NCBI RefSeq assembly: GCF_004343195.1
Contig: NZ_SMCR01000004.1
Location: forward strand, 186,001 to 250,000
DNA from: Biostraticola tofi
GTDB taxonomy: Bacteria > Pseudomonadota > Gammaproteobacteria > Enterobacterales > Enterobacteriaceae
Reading direction: 5' to 3'
DNA length: 64,000 nucleotides
Of the stretch, positions 10,156-18,399 are shown piece by piece. Position numbers and translations under genes: made by a program. Positions within the stretch are counted from its first letter, which is position 1, and each line of letters begins with the position of its first letter. The notes beneath the pieces are model-generated. The model did no database searches and was not told the DNA's origin. It saw only the letters and a list, made by a program, of their open reading frames with translations.

Positions 10156-11042
10156 AGCGAAGCCCCCAATGAATTACCGTAAAAACGGCGGGCCAATAAC
10201 AAGACGCCCCAGGTAACCAGGCCCATCACTACCGACAGCGCCGCCGCGGTGGCGAAGTTAGCATAATTGGTAAATTCGCCGTAAATCGTCAGCGGCAGCA
10301 CGGAAAGGTCAGTGCCCAGGGTAAATGCGGTGCCGAAGGCCCCCATGCTGGTGGCAAAACAGATGGCGGCACTGGAAAGCAGTGCGGGTGCCAGGGCTGG
10401 AATAATCACATCCCAGACGATACGCCAGCTGCCGGCGCCCAGTGAGCGCGCCGCCTCTTCCAGGCTTAGATCAAGCTTTTCACAGGCGGCGACCAGCGTC
10501 ATCACCACGCGGGGGATCGAGAAATACAGATAGCCGAGAAACAGGCCGCCCAGGCTATAGGCAAAAGTCCAGCGCTCTCCAGACAGCAGCAGTCCCAACT
10601 GGGAGAACATGCCCTGCCGACCGCCCAGCATAATGATCAGAAAACCGACCACTACGCCTGGAAAAGCCAGCGGAAAAGTAATAAGCGCCAGCAACAGCCC
10701 TTTGCCGGGGAAGTGATGACGGGCCAGGAAACAGGCGACGATGGCGGAAATCGCCACTGCCGCTACCGCCACACCGGCCGACAACAGCAGGGTGATGCCC
10801 AGGCTCTGCAAATACTGCCGCTGGGAAAGGATCGTCCAGTAGGCATTAAGCTGCGAGCTGTTATCCGGCTGGGTGCCCAGCATCACCAGATAACCGAACG
10901 GTATCAGCCAGAAAGCGCTGAATACCGTCAGCGCCGGAACAAGCGCGAATACCGCGGCACGGGGCAGGGGAGCGGAAAAACGGCGTCGGTGCCGTCCTTG
11001 CTTGCCCTGGGCTGGCGTGGTATTACGCCAGGTCTGCGTCAT
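10152..11042 (-). CDS. ABC transporter permease (first)
   Basis: Inner-membrane permease of 296 residues with an N-terminal basic tail (GKQGRHRRRFSAPLPR) before the first membrane segment and the EAA loop EEAARSLGAGSWRIVWDVIIP. It corresponds to the PotB/PhnU-like subunit. Its ATG overlaps the stop of the binding-protein gene (TAATG), so the transporter genes are translationally coupled. The ligand is unknown. Confidence 0.9.
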   Translation of the reverse strand: MTQTWRNTTPAQGKQGRHRRRFSAPLPRAAVFALVPALTVFSAFWLIPFGYLVMLGTQPDNSSQLNAYWTILSQRQYLQSLGITLLLSAGVAVAAVAISAIVACFLARHHFPGKGLLLALITFPLAFPGVVVGFLIIMLGGRQGMFSQLGLLLSGERWTFAYSLGGLFLGYLYFSIPRVVMTLVAACEKLDLSLEEAARSLGAGSWRIVWDVIIPALAPALLSSAAICFATSMGAFGTAFTLGTDLSVLPLTIYGEFTNYANFATAAALSVVMGLVTWGVLLLARRFYGNSLGASL

Positions 11043-12046
11043 TACTTCACCTCACTCAGGTACTGCGCGGAGAACGCCTTCTGCGCGTCCGCCATCTGCT
11101 GGTAATTAACCGTGCGGGCGCGGGCGTAATCACTGTCAGGCAGGAACTGCGCTTTGGCGGCGGCAGACATGGCGTTCTCGCGTACCGGGCGCAGCCAGGC
11201 ATTGGCCCATAGGGCCTGACCACGGTCAGACAGCACGTAATCGATCACCTGTTTGCCTTCGCTGGCGTGGGGAGCATTCTTCACCAGGCTTATCACATAG
11301 GGCACTTTGATACTGCCCTCTTTCGGGATGACAAAGGCCACATTGGCTTTATCCTTGTATTTGGCGCGGTAGGCATTGAAGTCGTAGTCGAGCATGATCG
11401 GAATTTCACCCGACAGCAAGCGAGCGTAAGCGGTCTGCTTCGGTACAATCGGACTGTTTTTAATCAATTGTTGGAAATAGCGGATACCCGGTTTGAAGTC
11501 CTGCAGCGTGCCGCCCTTGGCCAGATTGGCCGCCACCGCCGCCGCGTAGCCGACAAAGGCGCTGGCCGGATCGAGGTAGCCCACCATGCCCTGGTATTCC
11601 GGCTTCAGCAAATCGTCCCAGGATTGCGGCACCGGGGCACCGTTAAGCGCATCGACATTGACCATAAAACCAATGGTGCCGGAGTGCAGCGCAACCCATT
11701 TACCGGCAGGATCTTTCATATCCGCCGGAATGCTGTCCCAGCCCGCGGGCCGGTAAGCGTCCAATACATCAGACTTTGCCGCCTGGATGCCAAACGTTAT
11801 CCCCAGATAAACCACATCCGCGACCGGTTGGGCTTTTTCGGCGACAATCTGCGCCAGCGCCTGGCCGGAGTTTTTATTGTCCTGCGGCACGACGATGCCG
11901 GTATCTTTGGCGATAGCTTTCAGCTGGCTGCCCCAGTCGGCCCATTCCGGCGGGCAGTTATAGCAAATGGCGGTAGCGGACTGCGCCTGCGCCGACACCA
12001 GCAGGGCGCTGGCCAGGCACAGTGAAGCGATGGTGGCGTGTTTCAT
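11042..12046 (-). CDS. ABC transporter periplasmic substrate-binding protein
   Basis: Secreted solute-binding protein, 334 residues, of the Fe3+/polyamine/aminoethylphosphonate-binding type. A signal peptide is clear (MKHATIASLCLASALLVSAQ, cleaved around AQSA). The mature start has ICYNCPPEWADWG, an unusual close cysteine pair, which may form a disulfide. DNKNSGQALAQI and LSGEIPIMLDYDF lie in the two lobes typical of the fold. ATG 12046 has GGGGAA about 6 nt upstream; the longer frame would start with TTG. It sits 26 nt after the LacI gene, so regulator and transporter share a transcript. The ligand cannot be named from sequence; the linked phosphodiesterase hints at a phosphoester, an inference. 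Confidence 0.88.
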   Translation of the reverse strand: MKHATIASLCLASALLVSAQAQSATAICYNCPPEWADWGSQLKAIAKDTGIVVPQDNKNSGQALAQIVAEKAQPVADVVYLGITFGIQAAKSDVLDAYRPAGWDSIPADMKDPAGKWVALHSGTIGFMVNVDALNGAPVPQSWDDLLKPEYQGMVGYLDPASAFVGYAAAVAANLAKGGTLQDFKPGIRYFQQLIKNSPIVPKQTAYARLLSGEIPIMLDYDFNAYRAKYKDKANVAFVIPKEGSIKVPYVISLVKNAPHASEGKQVIDYVLSDRGQALWANAWLRPVRENAMSAAAKAQFLPDSDYARARTVNYQQMADAQKAFSAQYLSEVK

Positions 12047-12072
12047 GGCGTTCCCCAAAAGTTGTTAGGTCA

Positions 12073-13071
12073 TTAGAACCGTGCCCGGGCGATGCTTTCG
12101 CCCTGGCGCAGCGTAAAATCAAGGCGGCGCGAGGATATAACCGCGCCTGCAATCAAACCCAGCACGCTTTCCATCGCCACCTGCCCCAGTTCCTGCTGTG
12201 GCTGGACCACCGAGCTTAGGGACGGGCACAGCATTTCGCCCAGGGCAATGCCGTCAAAACCCATCACCGATATCTGTTCGGGCACGCGATATCCCTGGCG
12301 CTGCAGGCAACCGATAGCGCTCAGCGCCAGCAGATCGTTAGAGCAGATAAGCGCCGTGAGCTTTTGTTCCGGACCAAGCCAGGGAAGCAGCAGGCGGGTA
12401 TCTGCCCTGGTATGGTGGGCCATTTCAATCAGCGGCAAGGGCGACATTCCGGCGTTGGTCATCGCCTGGCAATAGCCCTGATAGCGCAATCGAGCGCGAT
12501 CGGACTGCTGCACCGGTCCGGCAATCATGCCGATATGCCGGTGACCAAGATCCAGCAACCGGCCGGTGGCCTGATACATTGCCTGGTGGTTATCCACGCT
12601 GACGGTGATGAAGTGGGGGGCGGCAGCCGGGTTATGCACCAGCACCACCGGCAGCGGTTCTCGCTCCAGCAGCGCCAGACAGGCGCTTTGCTGCGCATCC
12701 GCCACCGTCAGCACCAGGCCATCCACCCGCTGGCGCAGCATGTTTTCCATGACGGCGGACTCGCGCTCGGCGTCATAGTCGGTGGTGGCGACCATCAGCG
12801 AATAACCGCCGGCCCGCGCCACTTGCTCCATGGCCTGCAGCTGTTCGCTGAATAACGGATTGCACAAGGTGGGCAGCATCACGCCGATAATACGTGTTGA
12901 CTGGGTACGTAACTGACGCGCCACATAGTTGGGACGAAATCCGACTGCCTCGGAGGCGGCATAGACTTTGTCGCGGGTGGCCTCACGCACCTTTTCCGGC
13001 TCGGAAAAGGCACGGGCGGCGGTAGCGCGCGATACACCCGCCAATCGGGCGACAGTTAATAAATCGGTCAT
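12073..13071 (-). CDS. LacI-family regulator of the ABC/phosphodiesterase operon
   Basis: DNA-binding repressor of about 332 residues. The N-terminal helix-turn-helix is LLTVARLAGVSRATAARAF, followed by a hinge and a periplasmic-binding-protein-like sensor domain (IIGVMLPTLCNPLFSEQ, then AGPVQQSDRARLRYQGY). The start at ATG 13071 puts the HTH at residue 3, as is usual; the frame is open 18 codons further upstream. The gene heads the minus-strand operon. A perfect palindrome with central CG at 13090-13109 lies just upstream and is a strong candidate for its own operator. LacI proteins usually sense a sugar or nucleoside, so the imported ligand may contain one (inference). Confidence 0.87.
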   Translation of the reverse strand: MTDLLTVARLAGVSRATAARAFSEPEKVREATRDKVYAASEAVGFRPNYVARQLRTQSTRIIGVMLPTLCNPLFSEQLQAMEQVARAGGYSLMVATTDYDAERESAVMENMLRQRVDGLVLTVADAQQSACLALLEREPLPVVLVHNPAAAPHFITVSVDNHQAMYQATGRLLDLGHRHIGMIAGPVQQSDRARLRYQGYCQAMTNAGMSPLPLIEMAHHTRADTRLLLPWLGPEQKLTALICSNDLLALSAIGCLQRQGYRVPEQISVMGFDGIALGEMLCPSLSSVVQPQQELGQVAMESVLGLIAGAVISSRRLDFTLRQGESIARARF

Positions 13072-13089
13072 ATGCGGTCTCGTTAGCAG

Positions 13090-13109
13090 CAATGAGATCG
13101 ATCTCATTG
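13090..13109. promoter_or_regulatory. Palindromic LacI-type operator
   Basis: A perfect 20-bp palindrome, CAATGAGAT-CG-ATCTCATTG, with the central CpG typical of LacI-family operators. It ends 19 bp upstream of the regulator start, positioned to control regulator and transporter together. Confidence 0.75.
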
Positions 13110-13125
13110 GCGAGTCATAGTGCAC

Positions 13126-13410
13126 AGGGTTGATGACAGATTAATGTCAGCTTGATGACGGTGAGATGACGCTGAACATCGATGTGCGCGGAAGGGATCG
13201 CCAGCGTGTAGGCACATTCGGTACCAACTCAGCTATATTTCGAGGATATTGCGCGCAGGTGGGAAATTGAGTGATTTTGCACTGCCCATTATTTCGGCAT
13301 AGCGACCGATAGTGATGGGCGACAGATAATCGGGATCCGTATTGGTCGCGGCGTTCATCGCCCAGCGGCCTTTGTTACAGCCCGCGGTTTGCGGGCCTGT
13401 CGTTTACCCC
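13126..13410. other. Intergenic region between idnD and the LacI operon
   Basis: 285 bases hold the lacI-side promoter region, a hairpin after idnD and a 41-codon minus-strand open frame (13233-13358, starting MNAATNTDPDYLSP) with no clear Shine-Dalgarno. The short frame may be a gene remnant; I do not recognise it. Confidence 0.4.
13377..13400 (-). terminator. Hairpin after idnD
   Basis: GC-rich inverted repeat (ACAG-CCCGC / GCGGG-c-CTGT with one bulged base, 5-nt loop) 11 nt past the idnD stop on the minus strand. No T-run follows, so its role as a terminator is uncertain. Confidence 0.4.
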
Positions 13411-14457
13411 TCAGAACCTGATTTGTATTTTGGATGAAAGGGTTTTATCAGCCGCTATCTTCAGCGCATCTTCGATGCTGTCAGGCGGATATTCAGCGGT
13501 TAATAACGGCAGTGGATCTATACGCCCGTCCTGTAGCCACTGTACCGCGGTGGCAAATTCGTCGATAAAGCGGAACGATCCCGCCCAGCGGATTTCTTTG
13601 ACCAGCATCGGCATCACCGGATATTCCACGCTGGCCACGCCCATACCAACCTGTACTACCGTGCCGCCGGGGCAGGTCAGCGCTACGGTTGAGGCGATGG
13701 CGGCTGGGCTACCGGAAGCTTCAAATACCACATCAAAGTAACCGCGGTTTTCCTGATAGGGGGTGGCGCTGCCTCCAGTCATTGGGTTAAAGACAGCATC
13801 AGCGCCCATTGTTCGGGCCAGCTCTAGGCAGCGTTCACTGACGTCCGACGCTGCAAGCTCGGCTGCACCGGCGCTGCGAGCCGCTGCCAGGATAAGACAG
13901 CCAATGGGACCGGCGCCGATGACCAGCACTTTTTTGCCCACCAGCGTGCCGGCGACATTGACCGCATGGATGGCGACCGCCAGTGGCTCGGCGAACGCAA
14001 TTGCTTTTGAATCGGCCTGGTCTTCATAAGGAAAACACTGATGCTCAGTTGCGGCCACGTATTCAGAAAACCCGCCGTTAACGTGGGGAAAGAACTGAGC
14101 GCTGCCCATAAATCGCATGCTGGAGCAGAGATTTTGTCTGCCTGTCAGGCAATAATCGCAATGATTACAGGGTTGGGAAGGGTTAACCGCAACCCGCTGA
14201 CCGGGGCGTAGGGCTGAACCCGCAGGTGCTTTACAAATGATGCCGACAAACTCATGACCGACCACCATTGGCTGCTTGAGTATCGACATCCCGGCACGGC
14301 CGTGCTGATAGTAATGGATGTCAGAGCCGCAGATGCCGCCACGCTCAACGTTAATCAGCACATCATTATCACCGTATTCCACGTCATGGGTCTCAACGCG
14401 GACATCTTTTTCACCGTAGGCAAAGCAGGCCTGGCAACTTATTGTATTCTTGCTCAT
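13411..14457 (-). CDS. idnD: L-idonate 5-dehydrogenase-like zinc alcohol dehydrogenase
   Basis: MDR-family enzyme of 348 residues that in characterised relatives oxidises L-idonate to 5-keto-D-gluconate. Zinc ligands are in GGICGSDIHYY and GHEFVG; four cysteines of the structural zinc appear in CNHCDYCLTGRQNLC; the Rossmann motif is GAGPIGCL. Length and motifs match E. coli IdnD (343). It is the last gene of an operon with an IdnO-like SDR and an MFS permease and overlaps the permease gene by 4 nt (ATGA). GAGGA lies about 7 nt before the ATG. L-gulonate or another sugar acid is a possible substrate, because the linked dehydratase belongs to the ManD/RspA group. Confidence 0.85.
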   Translation of the reverse strand: MSKNTISCQACFAYGEKDVRVETHDVEYGDNDVLINVERGGICGSDIHYYQHGRAGMSILKQPMVVGHEFVGIICKAPAGSALRPGQRVAVNPSQPCNHCDYCLTGRQNLCSSMRFMGSAQFFPHVNGGFSEYVAATEHQCFPYEDQADSKAIAFAEPLAVAIHAVNVAGTLVGKKVLVIGAGPIGCLILAAARSAGAAELAASDVSERCLELARTMGADAVFNPMTGGSATPYQENRGYFDVVFEASGSPAAIASTVALTCPGGTVVQVGMGVASVEYPVMPMLVKEIRWAGSFRFIDEFATAVQWLQDGRIDPLPLLTAEYPPDSIEDALKIAADKTLSSKIQIRF

Positions 14458-15821
14458 GGTTTTTCCTCGATGTTATGCCGTTTCGCCGCTTTGGGCGACG
14501 GTGAAGCGTGTTCCGCGTTTGAGGGCACGATGACTTCAATCTTGCCGACCAGGAAGGTATAGGCCAGCAGACCGAGAAAGGCCACGGCGGCGATGTACCA
14601 CATGGCGTAGCTGAAATTATCAGTGCGTTGCAAAATGACGCCGATAACGATAGGACTGATAATACCGGACAGATTGCCGCAGATATTCAGACATCCCCCC
14701 ATGGTGCCCAGGAAGTTCCGCGGTATCACGTCACTCCACACCACCCATCCCAAATTGGAAAAGGCGTTGGCAAAGAAGGCTACAGACATAATTGTTATCG
14801 CAATCAGCGGTCGGTCTTCAAAGAAGTTAACCAGGCAGATAATCATCGTCAGGCATAAGCCGGACATGACCGGCAGCTTGCGGGAAAAGGTGCGGGATTT
14901 ACCTTTTTTCAGCAACATATCGCTCAGTGTTCCGCCACATAATACGCCCGCCATTGCCATCAGGTAAGGGAATGACGCGCCCAGCCCGGCTTTAGCGATC
15001 GGCAGGTTTAGCCCTTTCTCCAGATAGACAATAAACCAGGTCAGGAAGAAATAGAGGGTAGATGAACAGGCGAATTGGGCGATAAATAGCCCCCAGACGG
15101 TGCGGTGCTTAAGGAAAAAGGCAATATCGCGCCAGCGTACTTTTGTACTGACGCAGGCCTGATTTTTTGAGCCATAGCCGCCGCCTTGGCGAATAAAATC
15201 GAGTTCCTGCTGATTGGTTCTGGTGCTGTGCTGCGGGTCGCGATAGGCAAACAGCCAGTAAATGCCAAAGAGAATACCCACACCGCCGGACAGGTAAAAC
15301 GACATTTCCCAGCCATATTCCGCAACGATATATGACAATGCCGGCGTCAGCAGCGCCAGGCCGATATATTGGGCACTGGCATAGATGGCGGTGGCTCGTG
15401 CCCGTTCATGATCAGGAAACCAACTGGCGATGATTTTGGTATTGGACGGAAATGAGGGCGCTTCGGCAATGCCAATCAACGCCCGACAGGCCAGCAGCAT
15501 CAAAAACGATGCTGATGCGGTAGCGAAAAGATGATGGGAAGCAAAACCCATCAGGAAGGTAAATACACTCCACAGAATGATGGCGCTGCCGTATAGGATC
15601 CGTGAGCCAATCCGGTCCAGTACATAGCCGACCGGGATCTGGCTGGCGGCATAGAACCAGGTAAACATTGAGAATAATAGTCCAAGTTGCGTGGCGCTAA
15701 GATTGAACTCGGACTGAATAGTGCTGCCGGCGACAGACAAGTTAGCCCTGTCCATATAATTTATCGCCGTGACGATAAACAGCAGCGTCAGAATAAAAAA
15801 TCGCGATTTTGTTGCTTTCAT
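14454..15821 (-). CDS. MFS sugar-acid permease (anion:cation symporter family)
   Basis: Inner-membrane proton symporter of 455 residues and about 12 membrane segments, in the group that includes galactonate, glucarate and hexuronate permeases. The hallmark is FIVTAINYMDRANLSVAG in the first helix, followed by GYVLDRIGSR in the loop 2-3. The start ATG 15821 is supported by AGGA 7-8 nt upstream; 18 additional upstream codons have no such signal. It is the middle gene between IdnO-like and IdnD-like enzymes, so it most likely imports an aldonate such as L-idonate or a related acid. The exact substrate is inference. Confidence 0.87.
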   Translation of the reverse strand: MKATKSRFFILTLLFIVTAINYMDRANLSVAGSTIQSEFNLSATQLGLLFSMFTWFYAASQIPVGYVLDRIGSRILYGSAIILWSVFTFLMGFASHHLFATASASFLMLLACRALIGIAEAPSFPSNTKIIASWFPDHERARATAIYASAQYIGLALLTPALSYIVAEYGWEMSFYLSGGVGILFGIYWLFAYRDPQHSTRTNQQELDFIRQGGGYGSKNQACVSTKVRWRDIAFFLKHRTVWGLFIAQFACSSTLYFFLTWFIVYLEKGLNLPIAKAGLGASFPYLMAMAGVLCGGTLSDMLLKKGKSRTFSRKLPVMSGLCLTMIICLVNFFEDRPLIAITIMSVAFFANAFSNLGWVVWSDVIPRNFLGTMGGCLNICGNLSGIISPIVIGVILQRTDNFSYAMWYIAAVAFLGLLAYTFLVGKIEVIVPSNAEHASPSPKAAKRHNIEEKP

Positions 15822-15925
15822 TGAAGGGTCCTGGTCAGTGTTTTTGTTTTCATTCAGGGTGCAGGAAGCCGCCACGGCAGCAATGTGTCGTGGTTAAAGA
15901 GACGAGGCTGAAAAATTCGTTACGG

Positions 15926-16693
15926 TTAAAGCACGGCCAGCCACCCGCCATCGACATAGATGATTTGGCCGTTGACATAGTCAGAGGCGCTGGATGCGAG
16001 ATATATCGCTGTACCTATCAATTCTTCTGGCCTGCCCCAGCGCTTGGAGGGATTACTCGCCTTGACCCAGGCATCAAACGACTGATTTTCAATCAGGGCG
16101 GCATTCATATCGGTCAAGATGTAACCGGGGCCGATAGCATTGCTTTGAATATTAAACTCAGCCCATTCTGCGGCCATTGAGCATGTCAGCATTTTGATGC
16201 CGCCTTTCGCGGCAGTGTAGGGCGCGACGGTGGCGCGCGCCGCCTGACTGGTCAGGGAACCGATATTGATAATCTTGCCGCCTTTTCCCCGGGCTATCAT
16301 GCGTCTGGCGGCGGCACGTGCAACAATAAAGGCGCTGGTCAGATTGGTATCCAGCACCCGTTGCCACTGCCCAAGCTCCAGGTCGACCAGCGGTTTACGA
16401 TACTGAATACCGGCGTTATTGATAACAATATCAACCGCAATCTGCTCCTGGTCGAGTTGAGTGAACATGGCCTCAATTGACGGTTCATGGGTAACGTCGA
16501 AAGTAAAACCTCTCGCCTTATAGCCCTGTGAAAGCAATTTATCTACCGCCGCCTGCACCGTAAGCGCTTGGGTGCCGTTGACAATAACGCTGGCACCGGC
16601 TGCCGCGAGCCCTTCAGCGTAAGAGAAACCTAATCCTCGGGAGGATCCGGTAATAAACGCTGTTTTTCCCGTTAAATCGAACAGAGCAGACAT
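15926..16693 (-). CDS. idnO: Gluconate 5-dehydrogenase-like SDR
   Basis: NAD(P)-dependent SDR of 255 residues resembling IdnO, which reduces 5-keto-D-gluconate to D-gluconate. Motifs are TGSSRGLGF (cofactor), NNAG, a catalytic serine in NIGSLTSQAAR and Y-T-A-A-K (YTAAKGG), with the C-terminal YVNGQIIYVDGG. ATG 16693 has GAGG 5-6 nt upstream; the longer frame start at 16717 lacks one. It is first in the operon idnO-permease-idnD. In this context idonate to ketogluconate to gluconate is the simplest route, with the dehydratase gene across the promoter acting next or on a sister substrate. Confidence 0.83.
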   Translation of the reverse strand: MSALFDLTGKTAFITGSSRGLGFSYAEGLAAAGASVIVNGTQALTVQAAVDKLLSQGYKARGFTFDVTHEPSIEAMFTQLDQEQIAVDIVINNAGIQYRKPLVDLELGQWQRVLDTNLTSAFIVARAAARRMIARGKGGKIINIGSLTSQAARATVAPYTAAKGGIKMLTCSMAAEWAEFNIQSNAIGPGYILTDMNAALIENQSFDAWVKASNPSKRWGRPEELIGTAIYLASSASDYVNGQIIYVDGGWLAVL

Positions 16694-16717
16694 AGCTACC
16701 TCATACTTGGATTTCAA

Positions 16718-17030
16718 GAGGATGATGGTGGGCGGTTATACCCATCATGTCATACCAAGCGTCAACACAGCTTAACATGTATGACATCATTCATATTTAA
16801 GTTGCGTTAAGCCTTAATTGAAATCAATGTGTTTAAGCGGTTTTTGAAACAGTGATCACAAAAGAAAATTAAAGCTGCCGGTGGATGAAAGTATTTATCG
16901 TTTCATAACAACCTGTTAGAGGTTCGTTATTTTTATGGTATTTGATGCGGTGCACAAAAATTAGTATTGCCGCTTTTACCGGCAAGGCAGCAGTGCTATA
17001 AATTCATCTATCTTGTAGGACAACAGACGT
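16718..17030. promoter_or_regulatory. Divergent promoter region of the sugar-acid island
   Basis: About 335 AT-rich bases between idnO (minus) and the dehydratase (plus). Visible elements: GT-N3-AC core motifs at 16747-16757 (ATGTcatACCA) and 16777-16787 (ATGTatgACAT), a CRP-like TGAAA-N6-TCACA at 16845-16860, and a perfect GntR-type site at 17013-17023. Catabolite control and GntR control are inferred. Confidence 0.45.
17013..17023. promoter_or_regulatory. FCD-GntR-type operator before the dehydratase
   Basis: TTGTaggACAA matches the FadR-subfamily consensus T-N-GT-N3-AC-N-A. The same 11-mer, reverse-complemented, lies at 19142-19152 before the GntR gene itself. Its centre supplies the AGGA Shine-Dalgarno of the downstream gene. 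Confidence 0.65.
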
Positions 17031-18305
17031 ATGGAAGATAAAGGGGTTCACGTGAGTCATTTGAAAATCACCGGGGTAAAAACCATCCTGACCGCGCCAG
17101 GAGGCATTGATCTGGCGGTGGTGAAAGTAGAAACCAATCAGCCAGGGCTATATGGCCTAGGATGTGCCACCTTTACTCAGCGTATTCATGGCGTAAAAAC
17201 CGTCATTGATGAGTATATGTCCCCTTTCCTGGTGGGCAAAGATCCGTCGCGGATTGAGGATATCTGGCAATCGGCCAGCGTTAGCGGTTATTGGCGCAGC
17301 GGTCCGATTATGAATAATGCCCTGTCCGGCGTGGATATGGCGCTGTGGGATATCAAAGGCAAAGTAGCGGGACTGCCGGTGTATGAACTGCTGGGCGGAC
17401 GGTGCCGTGATGGCATTCCCCTTTATTGCCATACCGATGGCGGCGATGAATTTGAGGTAGAAGACGCTATTCGGGCGCGGATGGAGGAGGGCTTCCAGCA
17501 TGTGCGATGCCAGATGGGCATGTACGGCGGGGCCGGTACAGATGATTTGAAGCTTATCGCCACCCAACTGGCCCGCGCAAAAAATATTTTGCCTAAACGT
17601 TCACCCCGAGTGAGTACACCGGGCATCTATTTTGACCCGGAAGCGTATGCCAAAAGCGTTCCGCGCCTGTTTGAGCATCTGCGCAATAAACTGGGCTTCG
17701 GTATCGAATTCATTCACGACGTACATGAACGCGTCACACCAATTGCTGCGGTACAGCTGGCCAAAAACCTTGAGCAATACCAGCTGTTTTATTTGGAAGA
17801 CCCGGTAGCGCCAGAAAATATCGACTGGCTGAAAATGCTGCGCCAGCAAAGCTCAACCCCCATCTCAATGGGCGAACTGTTTACCAATATCAATGACTGG
17901 CGGCCGTTGATTACTCACAACCTTATTGATTATATTCGCTGTCACGTCAGCACAATCGGTGGTATCACGCCGGCAAAAAAACTGGCAACGCTGAGCGAAA
18001 TCCACGGTGTGCGCACCGCCTGGCATGGCCCCGGCGATATTTCTCCGGTTGGCGTAGCTGCTAACATGCATCTGGATCTGAGCGTGACTAATTTTGGTAT
18101 CCAGGAATACACCCCAATGAATGATGCGCTAAGGGATGTTTTTTCCGGCTGTCCTGAGATAGACCGGGGATATGCGTATTTGAGCGACAGGCCAGGGCTT
18201 GGCATCGATATCGATGAAGTCAAAGCGGCGCAGTATCCCTGTATTGGCGGCATACCTTCGTGGACGATGGCACGTACGCCGGATGGCACAGCGTCTAAAC
18301 CGTGA
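17031..18305 (+). CDS. ManD/RspA-type sugar-acid dehydratase (enolase superfamily)
   Basis: Mg-dependent dehydratase of about 424 residues, mandelate racemase/enolase superfamily, ManD subgroup. From ATG 17031 the metal ligands are D230 (with H232 in the D-x-H motif of IHDVHE), E256 (YLEDP) and E282 (MGELF); the 26-residue spacing between them is the same as in D-mannonate dehydratase. WHGPGD supplies the later histidine. Family members dehydrate D-mannonate and/or D-gluconate to 2-keto-3-deoxygluconate, although many are poor catalysts. AGGA lies 10 nt upstream; GTG 17052 with AGGGG at 5 nt is an alternative start. Divergent from the idn-like operon, it could take gluconate onward. A hairpin follows the stop. 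Confidence 0.85.
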   Translation: MEDKGVHVSHLKITGVKTILTAPGGIDLAVVKVETNQPGLYGLGCATFTQRIHGVKTVIDEYMSPFLVGKDPSRIEDIWQSASVSGYWRSGPIMNNALSGVDMALWDIKGKVAGLPVYELLGGRCRDGIPLYCHTDGGDEFEVEDAIRARMEEGFQHVRCQMGMYGGAGTDDLKLIATQLARAKNILPKRSPRVSTPGIYFDPEAYAKSVPRLFEHLRNKLGFGIEFIHDVHERVTPIAAVQLAKNLEQYQLFYLEDPVAPENIDWLKMLRQQSSTPISMGELFTNINDWRPLITHNLIDYIRCHVSTIGGITPAKKLATLSEIHGVRTAWHGPGDISPVGVAANMHLDLSVTNFGIQEYTPMNDALRDVFSGCPEIDRGYAYLSDRPGLGIDIDEVKAAQYPCIGGIPSWTMARTPDGTASKP

Positions 18306-18314
18306 GAAGTTGAA

Positions 18315-18332
18315 GGCGCTGGTGACAGCGCC
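18315..18332 (+). terminator. Hairpin after the dehydratase
   Basis: Perfect 7-bp stem GGCGCTG / CAGCGCC with a 4-nt loop, between the convergent dehydratase and GntR genes. No T-run; a moderate candidate. Confidence 0.4.
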
Positions 18333-18399
18333 CCCTCAATTCAGGCTGCAGCACGTTTGATCGAGACTAATACACCCTTAATCTTCGCCCTGTGCTGCA

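Noticed and set aside
11267-12025. 252-codon plus-strand frame opposite the ABC binding-protein gene
   Set aside because: Antisense to a clear signal-peptide-bearing protein, rich in His/Arg/Gln as expected for a shadow frame, and without a Shine-Dalgarno.
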